This document shows, in pieces, positions 5,908 to 10,996 of a stretch of 10,996 nucleotides of DNA. The position numbers were made by a program, and so were the translations under genes. The stretch's first letter is position 1; every line of letters starts with the position of its first letter. The stretch is from Nitrososphaeria archaeon (lineage in GTDB: Archaea; Thermoproteota; Nitrososphaeria; Conexivisphaerales; UBA164), in assembly GCA_029775955.1 (NCBI GenBank), contig JARVJW010000082.1:1-10996 (forward strand), written 5' to 3'. The notes beneath the pieces are model-generated. The model had not been told where the DNA came from. It did not search any database and saw only the letters and a program-made list of their open reading frames with translations.

Positions 5908-6294
5908 ATGGCTCAAAATGGATACCCCAAAACTGCATATACGTTATCTGTCATAGCAGGCGCTTTGATGATAGCAAGTAGCGTAATTGTAATGGCAGTC
6001 TCCTTAATCTTCTACTCAACGCCGCCTGAAAGATATTATTATGGCCCAATGATGTTTGGTTATTACGGTGGCCCATTTTTCATGTTTGGACTGATGGCAA
6101 TATTTGGGTTAATATCAGGAGTTATAGTGCTAGTTTCAGGATTAATGCTCAGGAAATCAGCTGATTATACAGTATGGGGAATATTAATAGTAGTCTTCTC
6201 AATATTCAGCTTCTTCGGCATGGGCGGGTTCATTGTAGGTGCTGTACTGGGGATAATTGGCGGCGCCCTAGCACTTTCCTGGCAGTCTAGCTGA
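5908..6294 (+). CDS. small four-helix membrane protein of unknown function
   Basis: The protein has 128 residues from ATG 5908. It has about four hydrophobic segments: near 10-35 (after MAQNGYPKTAY), 52-76 (FFMFGLMAIFGLISGVIVLV), 85-103 and 104-122, the last two separated only by a glycine (GMGG). A tyrosine/proline-rich outer loop (PPERYYYGPMMFGYYGG) lies between the first two. I do not recognise a named family; similar small archaeal membrane proteins are uncharacterised. The ATG is preferred because GGTGAT, a good match to the 16S rRNA 3' end, lies 4 bases before it; GTG 5899 or TTG 5896 would add 3-4 residues and would be leaderless starts. Upstream is the 37-bp element shared with the ABC operon, so a role with that exporter is inferred. 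It is convergent with the wHTH gene, 3 bp apart. Confidence 0.8.
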   Translation: MAQNGYPKTAYTLSVIAGALMIASSVIVMAVSLIFYSTPPERYYYGPMMFGYYGGPFFMFGLMAIFGLISGVIVLVSGLMLRKSADYTVWGILIVVFSIFSFFGMGGFIVGAVLGIIGGALALSWQSS

Positions 6295-6297
6295 AAT

Positions 6298-6816
6298 TTA
6301 AAGATTTATTTTTTTTTTAGTTTTTGAGAGTTTAACCAAGTTTGTGTTTCCAGCCACTTCCGTTATCACTATACCCCTTTCCGCCAGCCTCGCTATCACT
6401 CGGTGCGTCTTGAGCCTGGTAAAGCCACTTTCCTTTGAAATATATTTCTGCAGGTATGCGCCATCATGCTTAAGTAAAATTTCAACAACCTTCCTCTCAT
6501 CAGGCAGTAAAAATCCAGTTAAATCTGAAACTTCTATATAATTTTCATTTCCAGGCAACTTCTTATTTATAATTTCTGGCATTACCAAGAAATAAATAAC
6601 ACCAACCGTGCTGGCTAGGGTTGCACTAAAGAAAAGGATAAGGGAAAGTGGGACGAAAAATGGGATTCCTGACGGCGCATGCCCCCCCAACAACTCCTCT
6701 ATTAGAGCTGAAATGTCCTGCCCGTTTTCGCTTATTACAGCCAGGGCAAGTATCAAAAGGCTTAGGCCTACAGAAGCTGTAACCAACATGAAAAAAAATA
6801 TCTTGATCTTGTTCAA
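6298..6816 (-). CDS. membrane-anchored winged-helix transcriptional regulator
   Basis: This 172-residue protein has two transmembrane segments followed by a cytoplasmic winged helix-turn-helix domain. Segment 1 is about residues 7-28, segment 2 about 50-80 (IPFFVPLSLILFFSATLAST), with a short acidic, gly-rich loop between. The C-terminal wHTH (about 102-165) runs from LLPDERKVVEILLKHDGAY, through ESGFTRLKTHRVIARLAERG (recognition helix) to a wing ending in NLVKLSKTKKK. Archaea carry many membrane-bound wHTH proteins thought to sense envelope or external signals. It lies 61 bp downstream of the ABC permease on the same strand, so it may be the third operon gene; it also has its own TATA-like box. 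The TTG start at 6816 is chosen from that box; ATG 6789 would remove nine residues and lacks a Shine-Dalgarno site. Confidence 0.82.
   Translation of the reverse strand: MNKIKIFFFMLVTASVGLSLLILALAVISENGQDISALIEELLGGHAPSGIPFFVPLSLILFFSATLASTVGVIYFLVMPEIINKKLPGNENYIEVSDLTGFLLPDERKVVEILLKHDGAYLQKYISKESGFTRLKTHRVIARLAERGIVITEVAGNTNLVKLSKTKKKINL
6305..6320 (+). terminator. T-tract terminator of the small membrane protein gene
   Basis: Eleven bases after the stop at 6294 the plus strand has TTTATTTTTTTTTT (ten Ts at 6309-6318), the usual form of archaeal intrinsic termination. The tract lies inside the convergent gene, where it encodes the lysine-rich C-terminus (KKK). Confidence 0.6.
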
Positions 6817-6840
6817 TAGTGTACTTCAGAAATATTAGTT

Positions 6841-6848
6841 CTTTTTAA
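6841..6848 (-). promoter_or_regulatory. TATA-like box of the wHTH regulator gene
   Basis: On the minus strand TTAAAAAG lies 25-32 bp upstream of the TTG at 6816. It would allow expression of the regulator independently of the ABC operon, from a leaderless transcript. It shows no copy of the 37-bp element. Confidence 0.4.
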
Positions 6849-6877
6849 CTTTTTTATTAATACCGTTTCAGGTTAAA

Positions 6878-7702
6878 TCAGTTAAATTCTTTCCTCTCAA
6901 ACAGGACCAGCCCCAGGATAACGGTCACCGCAAAGTACGCTACTAGGATTGCGATCCCTTCTGGAACGGTAACTGCATATGATGTTACAACTACATGCCC
7001 AAAGTGCGTTGTTAAAATATGAGAAGGGTATGGAACTGTCAGTATGTTTCCTATTATGCCTGCACCATAAGTTATCAGGAACCACGGCTCAACATGGACA
7101 AACGCATCTATTAGCTCCTGGATGAGTGAGAAGGCAAAAAGCATAAGCACAACTGTTGTGAGTATTGCTACAGAGCTGCTCTTGAACAGTGAACTGAAAA
7201 AAAACGTGAGACCAAGAACGGAAATCAAATATAGCAAAGTAAATAAAAATGATTCCAGGAACTGGTATGGCAAGTTCAGGCCAAAATAGTAAAAGTTATT
7301 TAACACAGTTATGCCTAAAAAGACTATTAACACTATGAATGATGCTACAAATGCCGCCAGCCACTTGCCTGCATAAATGCTTGACCTCCTTATTGGGTTA
7401 CCAACAATGAAGTAACCTGTCTTATTCTGGAACTCCCCTGATATCGCATCGCCACCAAAGAATATGCCGGAAAGTATCACAATATAAGTAGCTGATATGC
7501 CCCACCAGCTGGAATAGAAATCAATTGACGATGCGAGAAATCCAGACGGACGATAATGGCCCACTAGTAATGTCAGTAGCGCACCCACAATTATACCTAT
7601 GCCCAGCATTATGATAAACCTTCTTGACCTGACATAATTTAAAAGCTCGAACTTGGTCACAGTAAAAGCCTGTCTTATACTTGAAGGAACACGATTTGGC
7701 AT
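6878..7702 (-). CDS. ABC-2 type transporter permease
   Basis: This 274-residue integral membrane protein has six predicted helices, about 29-48, 70-88, 110-132, 148-170, 175-198 and 243-266, the normal topology of ABC-2/BcrB-like permeases. The cytoplasmic stretch FFGGDAISGEFQNKTGYFIV and GNPIRRSSIYAGKW after helix 2 is the typical coupling region that contacts the ATPase, and the protein ends in a charged tail (FERKEFN), also typical. A dimer with two ATPase subunits would form an exporter; in this subfamily substrates include antibiotics, peptides, lipids and ions, and the substrate here is unknown. It starts with ATG preceded by AGGTGG that overlaps the ATPase stop codon, 10 bp away, so translation is probably coupled. 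Confidence 0.92.
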   Translation of the reverse strand: MPNRVPSSIRQAFTVTKFELLNYVRSRRFIIMLGIGIIVGALLTLLVGHYRPSGFLASSIDFYSSWWGISATYIVILSGIFFGGDAISGEFQNKTGYFIVGNPIRRSSIYAGKWLAAFVASFIVLIVFLGITVLNNFYYFGLNLPYQFLESFLFTLLYLISVLGLTFFFSSLFKSSSVAILTTVVLMLFAFSLIQELIDAFVHVEPWFLITYGAGIIGNILTVPYPSHILTTHFGHVVVTSYAVTVPEGIAILVAYFAVTVILGLVLFERKEFN

Positions 7703-7712
7703 TTTGAACCAC

Positions 7713-8657
7713 CTAGAGTGTCTCCTTTATCATGTTCAGGTAAGTGCTTTCCAGCGCTGATGAGGAAGGCTTAAAGCTTATCACACCTATCTTCATGTTT
7801 GCAAGTTCATAAAACAGCGCTTCCTGCACCTTTATATCTCCCAGTATTTCCATGCGGAGGTTTGTCTCATCTATTTTTGATGTGGCTTTTACATTTTCAA
7901 GCTTTCCTATTTTTTCCATTATGTTTTCATCAATTGCCCTTGAAAATCCAACCTCTATAATATTTGACCCGTTTTCTGAAAATTTCTGGATTACATTTAA
8001 TATTGAGTCATAAACCAGAAGTTTGCCGTGATCTATCATTGCTACTTCGTCACAAACATCTGTGACCTCATTTAGCAGGTGAGAACTCATGAAAATTAGC
8101 CTGTTTTTACGTTTTAGCGACTTTACAATTTCCCTGACTTCGCTCATCCCCCTCGGGTCAAGTCCCGTAGTTGGCTCATCCAGCATGATTATGCTAGGAT
8201 CACTGATCAAAACTGATGCTATATTAACCCTCTGCTTCATACCTTTTGAAAACTTCCCAACCTTTTTATCTTTCCATTCAAGCATTTTAACCTCATTGAG
8301 CGATTCCTCAATTCTTATGTTTCGTTCATTTGATGACACGCCCCTAATTTCAGCTATCATTGATAGTGCTTCTGCTGGAGTCAGTGATGGATAAATTTCT
8401 GGCGTTTCTATAAGCGCAGTGCATGACGAAAGTGCGTCTCTCTTATTTTCATGCACATCAATGCCATTGATCAGTGCATGACCCGCTGAGGGCCTTATCA
8501 TATCAGTAAAAAGTTTTAGCGTTGTAGTTTTTCCGGCACCATTAGGACCAAGAAAGCCTACACACTTTGCCCCTTCAAACTTTAGGTTCAGGCCAGAAAG
8601 TGCAACAAATGAACCGTACTTTTTAGTCAGATTTACGGCTTCAATAGATTGTTGCAT
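7713..8657 (-). CDS. ABC transporter ATP-binding protein (BcrA/CcmA-like)
   Basis: This cytoplasmic ATPase subunit of a two-gene exporter has all motifs in order (numbered from ATG 8657, 314 residues): aromatic Tyr14, Walker A GPNGAGKTT 37-45, signature FSKGMKQRV 136-144, Walker B IIMLDE 156-161, D-loop GLDP 165-168, and switch His193 in SSH. At the Q-loop position there is Glu84 (ALIETPEIYPSLT), as often seen in BcrA-type ATPases. The last 100 residues form the extra C-terminal domain usual in this subfamily. The start at 8657 is preferred because GGAGATGA, 7 of 8 bases of a full Shine-Dalgarno sequence, lies 5 bases upstream; GTG 8681 (8 residues longer) is possible and would be leaderless, being about 25 bp from a TTAAAT box. 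It is the first gene of the operon with the permease, and perhaps the wHTH gene. Confidence 0.93.
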   Translation of the reverse strand: MQQSIEAVNLTKKYGSFVALSGLNLKFEGAKCVGFLGPNGAGKTTTLKLFTDMIRPSAGHALINGIDVHENKRDALSSCTALIETPEIYPSLTPAEALSMIAEIRGVSSNERNIRIEESLNEVKMLEWKDKKVGKFSKGMKQRVNIASVLISDPSIIMLDEPTTGLDPRGMSEVREIVKSLKRKNRLIFMSSHLLNEVTDVCDEVAMIDHGKLLVYDSILNVIQKFSENGSNIIEVGFSRAIDENIMEKIGKLENVKATSKIDETNLRMEILGDIKVQEALFYELANMKIGVISFKPSSSALESTYLNMIKETL

Positions 8658-8703
8658 ATTTTTCATCTCCGTTTTTATCACGTTCTCTAGTCATTCTTTG
8701 TGC

Positions 8704-8740
8704 ATTTAACTGTTTGGTGAAACACTTATGATACAATTTT
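8704..8740 (-). promoter_or_regulatory. shared 37-bp upstream element, copy 2 (ABC operon)
   Basis: Read on the minus strand this element equals copy 1 (5839-5875) except for three bases. Here the inverted repeat is better: AAGTGTTT-CACC-AAACAGTT has 7 of 8 matching arm positions. It ends in GTTAAAT, about 25 bp from GTG 8681, so it reaches into the presumed TATA box just as copy 1 does. A half-site-like TGTAACAT lies a further 14 bp upstream in place of copy 1's second TGTATCAT. Confidence 0.75.
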
Positions 8741-8869
8741 TATGTTACAAACTAAAATTACTGTATCTAATGGAAATTGAATATCTTTATTATATGTAAT
8801 AAAAATGCTATAATTGTTGATTACAAAACCAATTAATTAGTTCATATCAAATGCATTATGTCAACTACT
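8741..8869. other. AT-rich spacer
   Basis: I see no credible gene here. The stretch is A+T-rich and lies between the ABC operon promoter and the 3' end of a tnpB remnant. The only item of note is TTATGTCAACTA at 8856-8867, which recurs near 10110. Confidence 0.35.
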
Positions 8870-9690
8870 AACCCCTTTTTTGCTGACCTCCCAGTGGGCA
8901 TGGGTTCACCGAGCTAACGATTGGCTGGTTGACAGCAGCACTCAAATTTACCTTCAATGTTCCCTGAGGATTTAACTGAAAGCCACAGTTCAGGCAATGA
9001 AAAGACCCTTTCTGTTTTTCTTATTTGTATAACCACATTTTGAGCATTTCTGCGATTTAGGGTCCACAAACAACATAGATTTGCCCAGGCCTTGTATTTA
9101 ATGAATTGCTTGAGTAGACCGAGCTTGAACCTCCTTCCATGTTTTTCATCTTCTTTGGATCAAGACGTCAAAGGGCAGATTTCGATATTACACGGTTAAG
9201 CACGAACCGTCTTTGCGGTGAGCAGAACGAGTGCCCACGTGCTGTAATCTCTTTCTGTCGTATTGATGCCTTTACCCCTAGCTTTAAATTGAAGAACCTT
9301 GACAGAACAGCTTTATGTTCCTATCTGTCCCCACAACTTTTACGTCTTTTTTCCTGCTATTTGAACCACTAAGGACATTTTCCTTCCATAGTGAGCTGTG
9401 CATTAGTGCATTGGCCCTTATTTGTCAATCAATGGCGAATTGGCAACTGGAAAGGTTTACAGTTATTAAAGAAACTGTAAGTCAGGGTAGAACTTTTGTA
9501 TATGAAGACCTGTAGATTGGCTTGTTTTGTCTGCTCCAGATGCTGCATATTCGTCTGCACCAGAGCAGACAGAAGTGTGAGGATCGCTTACCTGTTTGTA
9601 TGTTCAACCTGTTATATGTCTTCTTTTCAAAGAACCATCTGGCAAGCTGTCCTTAATTGTTTTCCTGTCTCTGAAGCTTAATGGTCCTGA
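8870..9690 (-). pseudogene. tnpB: tnpB remnant D (heavily decayed)
   Basis: Scattered over all three minus-strand frames are pieces of a TnpB protein. Near 9300-9330 VVGTDRNIK resembles the first RuvC motif; near 9080-9130 RRFKLGLLKQFIKYKA is followed in another frame by LFVDPKSQKCSKCGYTNKKN and, after a further frame change, FHCLNCGFQLN. This is the TnpB zinc-finger block (CSKC, CLNC). The end reads VNPCPLGGQQKRG before a TAG near 8870. The part above about 9350 is only weakly recognisable (EKKTYNRLNIQTGK near 9620). Many stops and frame changes make it non-functional. It may be of the same subtype as remnant A at 1-305, but those two cover different parts so cannot be compared directly. No left-end module like copies 1-3 is seen on its 5' side. 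Confidence 0.65.
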
Positions 9691-9793
9691 ATATTGTATT
9701 GTTGTTTATTAATATGTTCGCTTTTATCCATAAATGGCGTGCGTTTTCCCGCTCACTGTTGATAAATAAATAATTTTTTACGAAAAAATAATT

Positions 9794-9940
9794 TTAGATG
9801 GATTTAAACTGGTCGACATTGAAACCAATATCATAGAAATAGCGTTTTTTTCCATTATTATCAATCACAGTCCTGATGCGGTCAGATTTTCGCAGAACTC
9901 GGGCCTCATCTTCCGAAATGTAAAACTTTTCCTCAATCAT
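9794..9940 (-). CDS. possible small protein, 48 residues, unknown function
   Basis: An intact minus-strand frame runs from ATG 9940 to TAA 9794-9796: it begins MIEEKFYISEDEARVLRKSD, continues RIRTVIDNNGKKRYFYDIGF and ends NVDQFKSI. The composition is protein-like: charged, balanced, with an amphipathic middle and no low-complexity runs. A TATA-like TTTTAAAAT lies about 20 bp upstream. No family is recognised; no membrane segment or cysteine pair is seen. It could be a fragment of a larger protein, a small DNA-binding or antitoxin-like protein, or a chance frame. It stands alone between two decayed transposase regions. Confidence 0.45.
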   Translation of the reverse strand: MIEEKFYISEDEARVLRKSDRIRTVIDNNGKKRYFYDIGFNVDQFKSI

Positions 9941-9955
9941 TTTTCATCGCATTAT

Positions 9956-9966
9956 AATTTTAAAAT
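9956..9966 (-). promoter_or_regulatory. TATA-like box before the 48-residue gene
   Basis: On the minus strand TTTTAAAATTATA lies about 17-26 bp upstream of ATG 9940. The spacing is slightly short but acceptable for a leaderless transcript. Such A+T runs are common here, so the support is weak. Confidence 0.3.
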
Positions 9967-10022
9967 CGGGTTAAAATTTAGTGAAGTCTAGATTTTTGGA
10001 TGTAATTAAAAGGTTTTTTTGG

Positions 10023-10043
10023 CGAACCATTATAAATTGTTCG
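10023..10043. repeat. imperfect inverted repeat around a TATA-like sequence
   Basis: CGAAC at 10023-10027 and GTTCG at 10039-10043 flank an A+T-rich centre with TTATAAAT; 16 of 21 positions agree with the reverse complement. It could be an operator over a promoter, but no intact gene follows at the right distance on either strand. Confidence 0.3.
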
Positions 10044-10101
10044 GCAATCGCTTTATAGCTCACAAAAAAATTTATCTAATAAAAATAGCTTGTAGCTCAA
10101 C

Positions 10102-10117
10102 TTGACACTTATGTCAA
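10102..10117. repeat. short hairpin upstream of the transposase remnant
   Basis: TTGACA, loop CTTA, TGTCAA is a perfect 6-bp inverted repeat about 45-60 bp before the first transposase codon. It is near where the left terminal repeat of this element would be expected, but the partner end lies outside the window. Confidence 0.35.
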
Positions 10118-10160
10118 CTATTTTTGTCTTGATTTATAGTGTTTATCATCAAGTGTTGTC

Positions 10161-10981
10161 ATGCCCATTGATATGTCCTGGCACGACTATAACGAAGCAT
10201 TAGTGGAAAGGGAAAGCATGATCCTAGACTTCTCCTTCCTGGACTCCTGGAGGGAGGAGCTGCGAGAGATGAACGGCAGCAACAAGGGAGGTTCGTGTAC
10301 CCGGATTCGTACATCGAATTCCTGTCGTACCTCAAGGCTGGCCTTGACATACAGGACCGTACAGGGGATTACCAGGTCGCTCTCCGAATACTTTAAACCC
10401 ATGCAGGAGGTACACTTTACTCAAATAAGGATGCTTTCCATGGTGAGGAAAAGGAAGTTAGGGCCGATCACGGCTACAAATGACAAGGAGGGGCCATAGT
10501 TGTGGACTCGGCATATCCACCACAAAGAAGGGCCCCTGTATAGAGCAGATGTGGAGGAGGGAAAGGAGGAAGTTCATCAAGCTGCACATAATGGCCGATA
10601 GGAAGGGCAAGGTGGTCGGGTTCAGGGTCACCTCTTAAAGGACCGGCGACACCAAGTTCGTGCCCCTCGTAAAGGAAGCGGTCAGGAAGAAGGGGAACGT
10701 AACGAAGGCCTAAGCCGCCTACGACTCAAAGAAGGAGCGGCTGGGCATAGAGCCGGCCATAAACCTGAGGGAGAACGCTGTAACCAACTCTGAGGGGTCC
10801 TATGCTAGGAAGCGGGAGGTCTTTAATAGGCTAGGACGTGAGGGATGGAAGCGGGCTAAGGAGTACGGTTGGTGGAGATATTCTTTGCATTTAAGAGGGT
10901 GACAGCGTAAGCTCTAGACGATTTCAGAAGGCTGAGCTGTCGCTAAAGGTGTTACTGTACAGCAAGTTTCAGTCCATGTAG
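10161..10981 (+). pseudogene. DDE transposase remnant, IS5-like
   Basis: The plus strand encodes a decayed transposase, starting at ATG 10161 (MPIDMSWHDYNEALVERESM). It reads FLDSWREELREMN, slips frame for RFVYPDSYIEFLSYLKAGLD, returns for YRTVQGITRSLSEYFKPMQE, then after another slip gives VVDS (first catalytic Asp, 10505-10507), GISTTKKGP, and KFIKLHIMADRKGKVVGFRV. In-frame stops are at 10636-10638 and 10711-10713. AAYDSKKERLGIEPAINLRE holds the second Asp (10723-10725), and EIFFAFKR after another frameshift holds the likely catalytic Glu (10875-10877). The last piece ends LLYSKFQSM at TAG 10979-10981. The three DDE residues and the size (about 270 residues) fit IS5-group transposases. The region is clearly richer in G+C than the rest of the window, suggesting recent foreign origin despite decay. 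Exact IS subgroup is unsure. Confidence 0.75.
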
Positions 10982-10996
10982 GGAAGGAAGGAACTC

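Noticed and set aside
6860..6880. GTTTCAGGTTAAATCAG between the permease and the wHTH gene as a third copy of the shared element.
   Set aside because: Only short stretches (GTTTCA, GTTAAATCA) agree, the core CACCAAAC is absent, and it overlaps the permease stop on the wrong strand.
9139..9681. Plus-strand frames of 61-77 codons across 9139-9681.
   Set aside because: They are cysteine/phenylalanine-rich without motifs and lie opposite TnpB fragments.
8856..10121. A 12-bp direct repeat (TTATGTCAACTA) at 8856-8867 and 10110-10121 flanking the tnpB remnant D and the 48-residue gene.
   Set aside because: It looks like a target duplication around a 1.24-kb unit, but several 12-bp matches are expected by chance in a window of this size, and IS200/IS605 elements do not duplicate their target.

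Overview
The window looks like a piece of an archaeal chromosome, most probably from the order Thermoplasmatales (Ferroplasma/Thermoplasma-like). This is inference from several signs: A+T-rich DNA, TATA boxes about 25 bp upstream of start codons (leaderless genes), non-ATG starts, a Tfx-family regulator, a DUF131 membrane protein, a PfpI-type DJ-1 protein, an archaeal-style tRNA-Glu without an encoded CCA, and several decayed tnpB genes. No search could be run, so genus and species remain open.

Layout. 1-824 is a decay zone: the N-terminal part of a minus-strand tnpB remnant running off the left edge, an AT-rich stretch, an insertion-sequence left-end-like module, and an unidentified gene remnant. 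825-2420 is an intact 14-helix MFS (DHA2) drug-exporter-like gene whose last codons appear to come from the right end of the neighbouring insertion sequence. 2362-3593 is a nearly full-length but broken IS200/IS605-group tnpB element. 3600-4333 holds a tyrosine-recombinase-like remnant and a second tnpB 3' remnant. 4370-4444 is tRNA-Glu(CTC).

4537-8740 is the healthy core. It holds a Tfx-like DNA-binding protein overlapping tail-to-tail with a DUF131 membrane protein, then a PfpI/DJ-1 family protein, then a cluster of four genes: a small 4-helix membrane protein (+), and a minus-strand row of BcrA-like ABC ATPase, ABC-2 permease and membrane-tethered winged-helix regulator. A 37-bp element (34/37 identical, same orientation and same distance to the start) lies upstream of both the 4-helix protein and the ABC operon, immediately ahead of the TATA-like sequence. 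The simplest reading is one regulon: an exporter and an accessory membrane protein co-induced through a shared upstream site, with the membrane-bound wHTH protein as candidate sensor-regulator. This is the most promising undescribed system here.

8741-10996 is a second decay zone: an AT-rich spacer, another minus-strand tnpB remnant, a possible 48-residue small gene, and a G+C-richer, frameshifted DDE (IS5-like) transposase remnant close to the right edge.

Three of the tnpB remnants each have, on their 5' side, a related ~50-bp module ending in TTAC, interpreted as the left ends of related IS200/IS605 elements.
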